A stretch of 64,000 nt of DNA from Pseudomonas putida (GTDB taxonomy: Bacteria > Pseudomonadota > Gammaproteobacteria > Pseudomonadales > Pseudomonadaceae), in contig NZ_MKZO01000075.1 in the NCBI RefSeq assembly GCF_001941965.1, positions 1 through 64,000 of the forward strand, in the 5' to 3' direction. The position numbers and the translations under genes were made by a program. The notes beneath the pieces were generated by a model that did no database searches, was not told the DNA's origin, and saw only the letters and a program-made list of their open reading frames with translations. How positions within the stretch are numbered: position 1 is the stretch's first letter; each line of letters opens with the position of its first letter. This document shows, piece after piece, positions 1-8,613 of the stretch.

Positions 1-510
1 CTGCTGTTCTGGCCGGAGCTGGCGGGGCAGGGGGCCAGTCATGAAACCTTGATGGGGTTGGGCCTGGGGCTGCTCGGGACCTTGTGCTTCTCGGCCGGGA
101 ACATGTTGTCCAGCGTGCAGCAGAAGTCCGGGCTGCGGCCGATGACCACCAATGCCTGGGGCATGCTGTATGGGGCGAGCATGCTCGGGGTGTATTGCCT
201 GGTCAGCGGCGTGCCGTTCGGCATGGACTGGAGTGGGCAGTATGTGGGGTCGTTGCTGTACCTGGCGGTGCCGGGGTCGGTGATTGCTTTTACCGCGTAC
301 CTGACCCTGGTGGGCCGGATGGGGCCGGAGAGGGCGGCTTATTGCACCGTGCTGTTCCCGCTGGTGGCGCTGAATGTGTCGGCGGTGGTGGAAGGGTATC
401 AGTGGACGGCGCCAGCGCTGGTGGGGCTGGTGCTGGTGATGATGGGGAATGTGCTGGTGTTCAGGAAGCCCAAGGCCAAGGTGGTGAATGCCGAGGCGGT
501 GCTGAGGTAG
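1..510 (+). CDS. EamA/DMT-family permease, C-terminal part
   Basis: The reading frame is open from the first base and ends at TAG 508-510, so 169 residues of a longer membrane protein are visible and the start lies outside the window. Several hydrophobic helices alternate with short loops (for example LMGLGLGLLGTLCFSAGNML and the closing LVGLVLVMMGNVLVF), followed by a basic tail (RKPKAK). This matches the second EamA repeat of drug/metabolite transporter-type permeases, inner-membrane exporters of small metabolites. The substrate cannot be told. An in-frame ATG at 49 exists but lies inside the second domain, so it is not the real start. No partner gene is visible downstream; a REP pair follows. 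Confidence 0.8.
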   Translation: MLFWPELAGQGASHETLMGLGLGLLGTLCFSAGNMLSSVQQKSGLRPMTTNAWGMLYGASMLGVYCLVSGVPFGMDWSGQYVGSLLYLAVPGSVIAFTAYLTLVGRMGPERAAYCTVLFPLVALNVSAVVEGYQWTAPALVGLVLVMMGNVLVFRKPKAKVVNAEAVLR

Positions 511-536
511 ATGGATTTCTGTTGGTCGTCAGGGCC

Positions 537-606
537 TCATCGCTGGCAAGCCAGCTCCCACAGGGACCGCGTGCACCGCTGAACCTGTGGGAGCTGGCTT
601 GTCGGA
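537..606. repeat. REP pair (BIME/REPIN-like), putida-type
   Basis: Two inverted palindromic units, ATCGCTGGCAAGCCAGCTCC near 539-558 and its opposite-orientation partner near 583-606, flank the linker ACCGCGTGCACCGCTGAA. The right unit has drifted (TTGTCGG instead of TTGCCAG). Such pairs sit between genes and can stabilise mRNA 3' ends. Here the pair separates the permease from the convergent ghrB-like gene. Confidence 0.85.
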
Positions 607-638
607 CCGCCGCACCGCAGCGATAGGGCCCTGAAGGA

Positions 639-1610
639 CTACTTCCAGACCTGCGGATTCACCAGGTCCCGAGGCCGCTCACCCAGCAGGGCAGCCCGCA
701 GGTTGTCGATCGCCCGGTTGGCCATCGCCTCGCGGGTCTCGGCCGTAGCCGAGCCCACATGCGGCAAGGTCACCGCATTGCTCAGCGAGAACAGCGGCGA
801 CTCGCTCAGCGGTTCCTTCTCATACACATCCAGCCCGGCCCCGCGAATGGTACCGTTCTGCAGCGCTTCCACCAGCGCCGCCTCGTCCACCACCGGACCC
901 CGGGAAATATTGATCAGGAACGCACTGCGCTTCATCAGCTTGAACTGCTCCGCACCGATCAGATGCTTGGTATGCGCACTCAACGGCACCACCAGGCAGA
1001 CGAAATCGGCTTCCGCCAGCAACTGCTCCAGGCTCAGGTAACGCGCGCCCAGTTCCTGTTCCAGCTCCGGCTTGCGGCTGTTGCCGCTGTAGACGATCGG
1101 CATGTTGAAGCCGAAACGCCCGCGCCGCGCGACCGCCGCGCCGATATTGCCGAGGCCGACGATACCCAGGGTCTTGCCATGCACATCGGACCCGAAGTGC
1201 GACGGCGCCACCGTGGCCTTCCAGTTGCCGGCCTTGGTCCAGGCATCCAGCTCGGCGACGCGACGGGCGCTGCTCATGACCAGGCTGAACGCCAGGTCCG
1301 CCGTGCTTTCGGTCAGCACGTCCGGAGTGTTGGTCAGGGCGATGCCGCGTTCGGTCAGGTAGGCCACGTCGTAGTTGTCGTAACCCACCGAGACGCTGGA
1401 CACCACTTCCAGCTTCAGCGCGCCGTCCAGCTGCGCGGCGCCCAGCTTGCGCCCGGCACCGATCAGGCCATGGGCCTCGGGCAGCGCTTCGTCGAACTGG
1501 GCGGCAATATCGCCGTTCTTGGGGTTGGGAACGATGACGTTGAAGTCCTGCTCCAGGCGCTCGGCCATGGGCGGGGTGATGCGGCTGAAGGCCAGTACCG
1601 TCTTTTTCAT
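639..1610 (-). CDS. ghrB: D-2-hydroxyacid dehydrogenase, GhrB/2-ketogluconate reductase type
   Basis: 323 residues from the start MKKTVLAFSRI; an upstream in-frame ATG (1649) would add 13 residues not typical of the family. The Rossmann motif GLGNIGAAVARRG lies near residue 150. The catalytic set is present: an Arg in NISRGPVVDE, a Glu in YEKEP and a His in LPHVGSAT. The family reduces glyoxylate, hydroxypyruvate or 2-ketogluconate with NAD(P)H in the cytosol. The gene is followed on the same strand upstream by a LysR regulator whose 3' end is about 75 bp away, so that regulator may control it. The exact substrate is not decidable from sequence. Confidence 0.85.
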   Translation of the reverse strand: MKKTVLAFSRITPPMAERLEQDFNVIVPNPKNGDIAAQFDEALPEAHGLIGAGRKLGAAQLDGALKLEVVSSVSVGYDNYDVAYLTERGIALTNTPDVLTESTADLAFSLVMSSARRVAELDAWTKAGNWKATVAPSHFGSDVHGKTLGIVGLGNIGAAVARRGRFGFNMPIVYSGNSRKPELEQELGARYLSLEQLLAEADFVCLVVPLSAHTKHLIGAEQFKLMKRSAFLINISRGPVVDEAALVEALQNGTIRGAGLDVYEKEPLSESPLFSLSNAVTLPHVGSATAETREAMANRAIDNLRAALLGERPRDLVNPQVWK

Positions 1611-1684
1611 CGGGGCAAATCTCTGCTGGCGGGGGAGAATGGGTAGCAACCTATCATTCCCCGCCGCCGCTGTGCAGCAAGATT

Positions 1685-2632
1685 TCAGTTGGCCATGCGC
1701 AGTTCGTGGGTCTTCAGGTCGGCTTCATGGGCCGCGAGGATCTCCGGCAGCGAGTTGCGCAGGTACTCGACCCAGGTCTTGATCTTGGCGTCGAGGTACT
1801 GCCGCGACGGGTAGATCGCGTACAGGTTCAGTTCCTGCAGGCGGTACGCCGGCATCACCCGTACCAGGCTGCCGTCGCGCAAGCCGTCGATGGCCGAGTA
1901 GATCGGCAGCACGCCGACGCCCATGCCGCTGCGGATCGCCGCCTTCATGGCGTCGGCGGAGTTCACCTGGAACGGCGCCTGGGTGATGTTCACCACTTCC
2001 TGGCCTTCCGGGCCGTCGAACAGCCATTTCTCCAGCGGGATCACCGGGCTGACCATGCGCAGGCAGGCATGCTTGAGCAGGTCCGATGGCTTCTGCGCCA
2101 CGCCGTGCTCGGCCACGTACTCAGGGGACGCGCAGACGATGCTGTAGGTGATGCCCAGGCGCTGCGAGACGAAGCCCGAGTCCGGCAGCTCGCTGGCGAG
2201 CACGATGGAGATGTCGTAGCCCTCGTCCAGCAGGTCCGGCACGCGGTTGGCCATGGTCAGGTCGAAGGTCACGTCGGGGTGGGTCTGGCGATAGCGGGCG
2301 ATAGCGTCGATGACGAAGTGCTGGCCGACCCCGGTCATGGAGTGCACTTTCAGCTGCCCCGCCGGACGGGCGTGGGCGTCGCTGGCCTCGGCCTCGGCTT
2401 CCTCGACATAGGTGAGGATCTGCTCGCAGCGCATCAGGTAGCGCTTGCCCGCCTCGGTCAGCGCGATGCGCCGGGTAGTGCGGTTGAGCAGGCGGGTTTG
2501 CAGGTGCGCTTCAAGATTGGAAACCGCCCGCGAGACGTTCGCGGTGGTCGTATCCAGCTGCACGGCGGCGGCGGTAAAGCTGCCAACCTGGGCGACGCAG
2601 CTGAAAGCACGCATGTTTTGCAGGGTGTCCAT
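1685..2632 (-). CDS. LysR-family transcriptional regulator
   Basis: 315 residues. The N-terminal helix-turn-helix (MDTLQNMRAFSCVAQVGSFT..., residues 1-60) is typical of the LysR group whose members begin with M(D)xLxxMxxF. The remainder is a two-lobed effector-binding domain (residues about 90-295). It lies just upstream of and on the same strand as the ghrB-like reductase, and diverges from the efflux operon starting near 2818. Either neighbour could be the target. In several Pseudomonas, AaeR-like LysR proteins face FUSC/HlyD efflux operons, which favours the divergent operon. That is inference from arrangement only. Confidence 0.9.
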   Translation of the reverse strand: MDTLQNMRAFSCVAQVGSFTAAAVQLDTTTANVSRAVSNLEAHLQTRLLNRTTRRIALTEAGKRYLMRCEQILTYVEEAEAEASDAHARPAGQLKVHSMTGVGQHFVIDAIARYRQTHPDVTFDLTMANRVPDLLDEGYDISIVLASELPDSGFVSQRLGITYSIVCASPEYVAEHGVAQKPSDLLKHACLRMVSPVIPLEKWLFDGPEGQEVVNITQAPFQVNSADAMKAAIRSGMGVGVLPIYSAIDGLRDGSLVRVMPAYRLQELNLYAIYPSRQYLDAKIKTWVEYLRNSLPEILAAHEADLKTHELRMAN

Positions 2633-2817
2633 GGGGCGCTCTCAAGGAAGACGACAGAATTGTGACATGAAGTAACTTGGCCGGTCTTCAGACTAAAGCC
2701 GGATTATCGCCGAATCGGTAACAAAGATTCACAGGAATGCGCGCTTATCGCCATCCCGGCGGCCTCATAGAATTGCGGCCTCTTGGCTTCATCCACCTAC
2801 GTCGGGAATTTGCAGCA

Positions 2818-4344
2818 GTGCCGCGTCGCATCATCAGAGCGCTGAGTGCGCTCAGTGTCTGTGCCTTTTGCTTCACCTTGAGCGGCTGTATCGGAACCTG
2901 GGGCATTGCCCCGCAAAGCAAGACGCTGCAAGCCAATACTCTGACGACCGACGCGGCGATCGAAGCCGCCGCCCGCGATGCCCACTGGCCCGAACAGCAG
3001 TGGTGGCGGGCCTATGGCGACCCGCAACTGAACCGCTGGATGGACCTCGCCACGCACGGCAGTCCGACCCTGGCCATGGCCGCGGCGCGGGTGCGCGAGG
3101 CGAAGGCCATGGCCGGCGTGGTCGAGTCGGCGGAGAAGCTCCAGGTCAATGGCGACGCTACCCTGAAACGCCATAACTGGCCGGAAGACCAGTTCTACGG
3201 TCCCGGCGCCCTGTCCGGCGCCAACACCTGGGACAACAACGCCGCCCTGGGCTTTCGCTACGCCCTCGACCTCTGGGGCCGCGAGGAAAACGCCAGCGAA
3301 CAGGCCGTAGACCGCGCCCATATGAGCGTGGCCCAGGCCCGCCAAGCCCAGCTCGAACTGCAGAACAACGTGGTGCGCGTGTATATCCAGTTGTCGCTGC
3401 ACTTTGCCCAGCGTGATGTGGTCAAGGCCGAGCTGGCCCAGCAGGAGCAGATCCTCGGCCTCGCCGAACGGCGCCTGGCCGGCGGCATCGGCACCCATTT
3501 CGAAGTCAGCCAGGCGCAGGCGCCGCTGCCGGAAACCCATCGTCAGCTCGACGCGCTCAATGAAGAAATCGCCTTGGCCCGCAACCAGCTTGCCGCGCTC
3601 GCCGGCAAAGGTCCGGGGGAGGGCGCGCAGATCCAGCGTCCGCGACTGGCGCTTGGCGCACCACTGAAACTGCCGTCGGCGCTGCCGGCGGAACTGGTCG
3701 GGCAGCGTCCGGATGTGGTCGCCAGCCGCTGGCAGGTCGCGGCGCAGGCACGGGGGATCGATGTGGCCCATGCCGGCTTCTTCCCCAATGTCGATCTGGT
3801 CGGTGGCCTCGGCTTCATGGCTACCGGCGGCGGTCCGCTGGAATTCCTCACCGGACGCAAATTCAACTACAACGTCGGCCCGGCCATCAGCCTGCCGATC
3901 TTCGACGGCGGGCGCCTGCGCTCCGAGCTGGGCGTCGCTTCCGCCGGCTATGACATCGCCGTGGCGCACTACAACCAGACCGTGGTCGAGGCGCTCAAGG
4001 GCATCTCCGACCAACTGATCCGCCGCGAGTCGATGAAGGAACAGGCGCATTTCGCGGCCGAGTCCGTTGCTGCCGCGCAGAAGACCTACGACATCGCGAC
4101 GATCGCCTTCCAGCGCGGCCTCACCGACTACCTCAATGTGCTCAATGCCCAGACCCTGTTGTTCAAGCAGCAGATGATCGAACAGCAGGTCCAGGCTGCG
4201 CGCCTGAGTGCCCATGCCGGGCTGGTCACCGCGCTCGGTGGCGGCCTCGGTGCTGGCGCCGATGTGCCCGATGCCGGGCGCGAGACGGCACCCGCGACCC
4301 CGAAAACCCTGGCGATCTTCGACAAACCCGGCCACGACCAATGA
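2818..4344 (+). CDS. RND/FUSC-type efflux outer-membrane lipoprotein (NodT/OprM family)
   Basis: The frame is open from ATG 2737, but the GTG at 2818 gives a clean lipoprotein signal (MPRRIIRALSALSVCAFCF then the lipobox LSGC) and has a GGGA motif about 10 nt upstream, so I place the start there (508 residues). The body shows the TolC-like duplicated OEP domain, with the typical phrases PQLNRWMDLA near the N-terminus and GQRPDVVASRWQVAAQ in the middle. The product should form the outer-membrane channel for the inner-membrane pump and periplasmic adaptor encoded immediately downstream. Its stop overlaps the next start (ATGA), indicating translational coupling. Confidence 0.88.
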   Translation: MPRRIIRALSALSVCAFCFTLSGCIGTWGIAPQSKTLQANTLTTDAAIEAAARDAHWPEQQWWRAYGDPQLNRWMDLATHGSPTLAMAAARVREAKAMAGVVESAEKLQVNGDATLKRHNWPEDQFYGPGALSGANTWDNNAALGFRYALDLWGREENASEQAVDRAHMSVAQARQAQLELQNNVVRVYIQLSLHFAQRDVVKAELAQQEQILGLAERRLAGGIGTHFEVSQAQAPLPETHRQLDALNEEIALARNQLAALAGKGPGEGAQIQRPRLALGAPLKLPSALPAELVGQRPDVVASRWQVAAQARGIDVAHAGFFPNVDLVGGLGFMATGGGPLEFLTGRKFNYNVGPAISLPIFDGGRLRSELGVASAGYDIAVAHYNQTVVEALKGISDQLIRRESMKEQAHFAAESVAAAQKTYDIATIAFQRGLTDYLNVLNAQTLLFKQQMIEQQVQAARLSAHAGLVTALGGGLGAGADVPDAGRETAPATPKTLAIFDKPGHDQ

Positions 4345-6527
4345 ACGCACTGGCTTTGCCGTTCCGCTGGCTCGCCTCCCTGGAGTGGCGCCGCGGCTTT
4401 CTCGAGTGGGCGCGCACCGACGGGGTGACCTGGGTCTACATCTTCAAGGTCCTCACCGCCGCCTTCGTCACCCTGTGGCTGGCCATGCGCCTGGAACTGC
4501 CGCAGCCGCGCACGGCGATGATCACGGTGTTCATCGTGATGCAGCCGCAGAGCGGGCATGTGTTCGCCAAGAGCTTCTACCGGGTGCTCGGCACCCTGGC
4601 CGGCTCGGCAATGATGGTGGCGCTGATCGCGATCTTTCCGCAGAACACCGAGCTGTTCCTGCCCAGCCTGGCGCTGTGGGTCGGCCTGTGTTCGGCGGGG
4701 GCGATGCGTTATCGCACCTTCCGCGCCTATGGCTTCGTCCTCGCTGGCTATACGGCGGCGATGATCGGCCTGCCGGTGCTCGACCAGCCGCAGCAAGCCT
4801 TCATGGCGGCGGTATGGCGGGTGCTGGAGATCGGCCTGGGGATCTTCGTCTCCACCCTGGTCAGCGCCGCGATCCTCCCGCAATCGGCCAGTGCGGCGAT
4901 GCGCAACGCCCTGTACCAGCGCTTCGGTGTATTCGCCGGGGTGGTGGTGGAAGGCCTGCGCGGCGACAGCCAGCGCGACCGCCTGGAAACCAGCAACGTG
5001 CGCTTTATCGCCGAGGCGGTGGGGCTGGAGAGCCTGCGCAGCGTCACCACCTTCGAAGACCCGCACATGCGCCGGCGCAGCGGGCGCTTGATGCGTATGA
5101 ACAGCGAATTCATGGCCATTACCACGCGCTACAACGCCCTGCACCAGTTGCTCGAGCGCCTGCGCTTGCGCGGGCCGTTGCAGATCGTCAGCGCCATCGA
5201 ACCGGGCCTGAAGACCCTCGCCGAATTGCTCGATCCCTATGTCGGTCGCGCCCTGACCGATGCCGACGCCTTGCGCCTGACCCTGGAACTTGCGGTCTAC
5301 AAGGAAGGCTTGCCGGCGCAGGTCCGCGCCTTGCGTTCGGCTTACGAGGAAACCGGCCCGAGCGAATCCGACCTGCTGGATTTCCACACCGCCTACGAGC
5401 TGCTCTATCGCTTCGTCGACGATATGCACAACTACGCCGAGACCCACGCCTCCCTGGCCGCGCACAACCACGAGCGCGAGCAGTGGGACGAGCCCTATGT
5501 GGCGCAGACCAGCTGGGTGGTATCGGCGGCGGCCGGGGTGCGGGCGGCGGCGGTATTGCTGTTGCTGGGCAGCTACTGGCTGCTGAGCAACTGGCCCAGC
5601 GGCGGCATGATGACCCTGATCGCCACGGTCACCGTGGGCCTCTCGGCGGCCTCGCCGAATCCCAAGCGCATGTCCTTCCAGATGGCCTGCGGCACCTTGT
5701 TCGGCGCCTTCGTCGGCTTCTTCGAAACCTTCTTCGTCTTCCCCTGGATCGACGGCTTCCCGCTGCTGTGCCTGGTGCTGGCGCCGGTATTCGTGCTCGG
5801 CGCCTTCCTCGCTTCGCGCCCGGCCTATGCCGGTTACGGCCTGGGCTTGCTGGTGTTCTTCGCCATCGGCTCGGTGCCGAACAACCTCACCGTCTACAAC
5901 CCCTACACCTTCATCAACGACTACATCGGCATGGTCATCGGCATGCTGGTGTGTGCCGCGGCCGGCGCGATCATCCTGCCGCCCAACAGCCGCTGGTTGT
6001 GGAGCCGCCTGGAGCAGGACCTGCGCGAGCAGGTGCTGTTCGCCATCAGCGGGCGTTTGCGCGGGCTGGGCTCGGGCTTCGAAAGCCGCACCCGCGACCT
6101 GCTGCACCAGGCCTATGGCCTGGCGGTCGGCCAGCCGCTGGTGCAAAGCCGCCTGCTGCGCTGGATGTTCGTGGTGCTGGAGGTCGGCCACGCGATCATC
6201 GAGCTGCGCAAGGAACAGGCAATCCTCCCGGTGCACCCGTCCTATGCCGAATCCCAGCCCTGGCGCCAGGCGATCCGCGTGATGGGCCGGGCGCTGGCGC
6301 GCTTGTTCCTGCAGCCGTCGGCGAGCAACCACGAGCGCGCCCTGGTGGCGGTGGAGCATGCGATCAGCCGCGTGCAGGCCACCGACGAACCGTTCGCCCG
6401 ACACTTCGACACCTCGGCCTTGCGCCGGGTGCAGAGCTACCTGCACTTCATCCGTACTTCCCTGCTCGACCCTCAATCGCCGCTGGCCGCCCTCGGCCCG
6501 CAGCCAGGACAGCCGCATGCTTCGTGA
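4341..6527 (+). CDS. FUSC-family (aromatic acid exporter/AaeB-like) inner-membrane transporter
   Basis: 728 residues. Two blocks of transmembrane helices (about residues 30-190 and 395-545) are separated by a large soluble region, the pattern of the fusaric acid resistance/AaeB family. The second block contains SGGMMTLIATVTVGLSAASPNPKR, a family-like stretch cut short here after PNP. It exports aromatic carboxylates or related weak acids using the proton gradient in characterised relatives. It starts inside the stop of the outer-membrane factor gene and overlaps the DUF1656 gene by 11 bp, so the four genes are one transcription unit. The natural substrate is unknown. Confidence 0.88.
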   Translation: MNALALPFRWLASLEWRRGFLEWARTDGVTWVYIFKVLTAAFVTLWLAMRLELPQPRTAMITVFIVMQPQSGHVFAKSFYRVLGTLAGSAMMVALIAIFPQNTELFLPSLALWVGLCSAGAMRYRTFRAYGFVLAGYTAAMIGLPVLDQPQQAFMAAVWRVLEIGLGIFVSTLVSAAILPQSASAAMRNALYQRFGVFAGVVVEGLRGDSQRDRLETSNVRFIAEAVGLESLRSVTTFEDPHMRRRSGRLMRMNSEFMAITTRYNALHQLLERLRLRGPLQIVSAIEPGLKTLAELLDPYVGRALTDADALRLTLELAVYKEGLPAQVRALRSAYEETGPSESDLLDFHTAYELLYRFVDDMHNYAETHASLAAHNHEREQWDEPYVAQTSWVVSAAAGVRAAAVLLLLGSYWLLSNWPSGGMMTLIATVTVGLSAASPNPKRMSFQMACGTLFGAFVGFFETFFVFPWIDGFPLLCLVLAPVFVLGAFLASRPAYAGYGLGLLVFFAIGSVPNNLTVYNPYTFINDYIGMVIGMLVCAAAGAIILPPNSRWLWSRLEQDLREQVLFAISGRLRGLGSGFESRTRDLLHQAYGLAVGQPLVQSRLLRWMFVVLEVGHAIIELRKEQAILPVHPSYAESQPWRQAIRVMGRALARLFLQPSASNHERALVAVEHAISRVQATDEPFARHFDTSALRRVQSYLHFIRTSLLDPQSPLAALGPQPGQPHAS

Positions 6528-6717
6528 AATCGCCTTCCATGGCCTGTACATGCCCACCGTGACCCTGATGTTCCTGTTCGCCGCGGGCCTGGCCTGGGGC
6601 CTGGACCGGTTTATCGCCAGCGTCGATGGCTACCGTTTTTTCTGGCACCCGGCCTTGCTGCGCCTGTGCCTGTTTCTTTGCCTGTTCGGCGCCATGGCGC
6701 TGACCGTCTACCGTTGA
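6517..6717 (+). CDS. DUF1656 small membrane protein of the efflux operon
   Basis: 66 residues from ATG 6517 (MLREIAFHGLYMPTVTLMF...). Two hydrophobic helices are separated by a short loop (DRFIASVDGYRFFWHP). This AaeX/DUF1656 protein is almost always found between an AaeB-like pump and an HlyD adaptor, exactly as here. Its role is not established; it is assumed to assist the pump in the inner membrane. The gene overlaps the end of the pump gene by 11 bp, and the adaptor starts 10 bp after its stop. Confidence 0.88.
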   Translation: MLREIAFHGLYMPTVTLMFLFAAGLAWGLDRFIASVDGYRFFWHPALLRLCLFLCLFGAMALTVYR

Positions 6718-6727
6718 GAGCCCGTCG

Positions 6728-7585
6728 ATGAAGAAGTTTTTCAGCCTGATCGCCACCTTGCTCGTACTGGCCGCCGCCGTGGCGATCGGCCGGCAGTTGT
6801 GGATCAACTACATGACCACGCCCTGGACCCGGGACGGCCGGGTGCGCGCCGACATCATCAACGTCGCCGCCGACGTGCCGGGTTATGTGGTGGACGTGCC
6901 GGTCAAGGACAACCAGTTGGTGAAGAAGGGTGATGTGCTGATGCGCATCGACCCCGAGCACTACGAGGTCGCGGTGCGCCAGGCGGAAGCGCTGGTGGCC
7001 TCGCGCAAGGCCACCTGGGAAATGCGCAAGGTCAACGCCAGCCGCCGCGCGGACATGGACAACCTGGTGATCTCGAAAGAGAACCGCGATGACGCCAGCA
7101 ATATTGCCAACTCGGCGCAGGCGGATTACCAGCAGGCCCAGGCGCAACTGGCGGCGGCGCAGCTCGACCTGAAGCGCACCACCATTCTCGCGACGGTCGA
7201 TGGCTACGTGACCAACCTCAATGTGCACCGGGGCGATTACGCGCGGACTGGCGAGGCGAAGATGGCGGTGGTCGACAAGGACTCGTTCTGGGTTTACGGC
7301 TTCTTCGAAGAGACCAAGCTGCCCCATGTGCGGGTGAGTGATCCTGCCGAACTGCAGATGATGAGCGGCGAGGTGTTGCAGGGGCATGTGGAGAGCATTT
7401 CCCGGGGCATCTATGACCGTGACAACCCTGAAAGCCGCGAGCTGATCGCCGATGTGAACCCGACTTTCAACTGGGTGCGGCTGGCGCAGCGGGTGCCGGT
7501 GCGGATTCATATCGATGACGTGCCGGACGGGTTTTTGCTGGCGGCGGGGACGACTTGTACGGTGATCGTGCGGCCTGAGAAGTGA
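6728..7585 (+). CDS. HlyD-family periplasmic adaptor (AaeA/EmrA-like)
   Basis: 285 residues. One N-terminal membrane anchor (residues 4-22) is followed by a split biotinyl-lipoyl-like domain: VAADVPGYVVDVPVKDNQLVK near residue 45 and TTILATVDGYVTNLNVHRGD near residue 155. An alpha-helical hairpin rich in Ala/Gln lies between them. It bridges the inner-membrane FUSC pump and the outer-membrane lipoprotein channel encoded upstream. It is the last gene of the four-gene operon; a REP pair follows 20 bp later. Confidence 0.9.
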   Translation: MKKFFSLIATLLVLAAAVAIGRQLWINYMTTPWTRDGRVRADIINVAADVPGYVVDVPVKDNQLVKKGDVLMRIDPEHYEVAVRQAEALVASRKATWEMRKVNASRRADMDNLVISKENRDDASNIANSAQADYQQAQAQLAAAQLDLKRTTILATVDGYVTNLNVHRGDYARTGEAKMAVVDKDSFWVYGFFEETKLPHVRVSDPAELQMMSGEVLQGHVESISRGIYDRDNPESRELIADVNPTFNWVRLAQRVPVRIHIDDVPDGFLLAAGTTCTVIVRPEK

Positions 7586-7605
7586 TCTGACAGACACTGC
7601 AAAAC

Positions 7606-7697
7606 CCTGTGGGAGCTGGCTTGCCAGCGATTTGGCCATCAGTTGCACTGATGTTGTCCAGTCGGGCCTTATCGCTGGCAAGCCAGCTCCCACGGGT
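7606..7697. repeat. REP pair, putida-type, divergent linker
   Basis: Inverted units near 7606-7631 (CCTGTGGGAGCTGGCTTGCC) and 7671-7696 (ATCGCTGGCAAGCCAGCTCC) are separated by about 40 bp. The linker differs from that of the 537, 51554 and 58319 pairs. The pair lies between the convergent HlyD and RidA genes. Confidence 0.85.
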
Positions 7698-7721
7698 TTA
7701 GCGGTGCTTTTGGATCTGCTG

Positions 7722-8129
7722 TTATTGCCCGACCGCCACAGCCTCCACCTCAACCAGCATCCCCTCCAGCGCCAATCTTGGCACCGGAATCAAGGTACAG
7801 GCCGGCTTCATCCTATCCCCCCACACCTCATCCGCCACCTGCACCCAATCCCGCAGCCGCTCCGCCGAATGATCGACGATCAACAGCGTCAGCTTGAACA
7901 CATCCCCGATCCCCGCCCCCCGCGCCGCTAGCGCCGTGCGCACATTCTCCAGCGCCTGCCGCGCCTGCTCGGCGAACACCGGCGAGAGGGCGCCGCCCAG
8001 GTCCTCGCCCCCTTGCCCGGCAAGAAACAGCAAGCGCGTCCCGGCCTTGACCTCGGCGATGTGGGAATAGGCATTGGCGCTTGGGTCGTAGAGGCCTTCG
8101 GGGTTGATCAGTTGGAAGGGGGCGGTCAT
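7722..8129 (-). CDS. RidA/YjgF-family protein
   Basis: 135 residues of a single YjgF/YER057c/UK114 domain. The C-terminal phrase PACTLIPVPRLALEGMLVEV carries the Arg and the Glu that mark the active site in enamine/imine deaminases. RidA proteins hydrolyse reactive 2-aminoacrylate and related imines. This member belongs to one of the divergent subgroups (FLAGQGGEDLGG), so the substrate is open. It stands alone between a REP pair and the orphan BrnA-like gene. Confidence 0.85.
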   Translation of the reverse strand: MTAPFQLINPEGLYDPSANAYSHIAEVKAGTRLLFLAGQGGEDLGGALSPVFAEQARQALENVRTALAARGAGIGDVFKLTLLIVDHSAERLRDWVQVADEVWGDRMKPACTLIPVPRLALEGMLVEVEAVAVGQ

Positions 8130-8291
8130 GGGGGAGCTCCGTAGGACGAAAGAATCGAGGAGTTTCAGACCTCTAGTTAGGTTGAGGTCAAGCGGGTTAT
8201 GCGGGCGACATATTCCGACTCGATTTGCCTGAGCGGAACTTGCTTTGGTGACCTAGATTTTTCTTTCCATCCATCAATACAAATAGTTTTT

Positions 8292-8468
8292 ATGAGCAAA
8301 GACGAAACCAAGACTGACTGGGACCGACTCGCAAGCATGAAGGACGAGGACATCGATTTTTCCGACATCCCTGAATTGGATGATGATTTCTTTCGTAGTA
8401 GCCAACTCTTGCACCCGTGCATGGAAGCCCAGATCGCTTTGCAGGAAGAAAAAGAGCCTTCGAAATAA
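8292..8468 (+). CDS. Short BrnA-like antitoxin fragment (orphan)
   Basis: 58 residues from ATG 8292. The segment TDWDRLASMKDEDIDFSDIP followed by ELDDDFF is the linker found near the N-terminus of BrnA/CopG-type antitoxins. The C-terminal ribbon-helix-helix that normally follows is absent: the protein stops after QIALQEEKEPSK. No BrnT toxin frame is visible upstream, where it normally overlaps brnA. An in-frame ATG at 8199 would add 31 unrelated residues. I read it as a remnant or a shortened stand-alone protein; expression is uncertain. Confidence 0.5.
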   Translation: MSKDETKTDWDRLASMKDEDIDFSDIPELDDDFFRSSQLLHPCMEAQIALQEEKEPSK

Positions 8469-8613
8469 TTCGCAAGGATGCCGCGGGGAGCAGTCCCGCG
8501 GTCCATTTCCTACAGCCCGTCAGCGCATCTCCCACATGACAATCCCGTCATGGATTCTCCCCGCCACTTCCCCTAATCTGACGCCCACCCCTTATCCCCG
8601 GCACCGGCTGCAC

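Noticed and set aside
2737..2817. ATG 2737 as start of the outer-membrane efflux lipoprotein
   Set aside because: It puts 27 polar residues before the signal peptide, and the AGGA motif lies too close to that ATG; GTG 2818 fits lipoprotein export.
4128..6557. 809-codon open frame on the minus strand, antisense to the FUSC pump gene
   Set aside because: GC-rich codon bias makes long open antisense frames common here; the text is Gln/His/Arg/Gly-rich without domain signatures, and the plus-strand gene is a clear family member.
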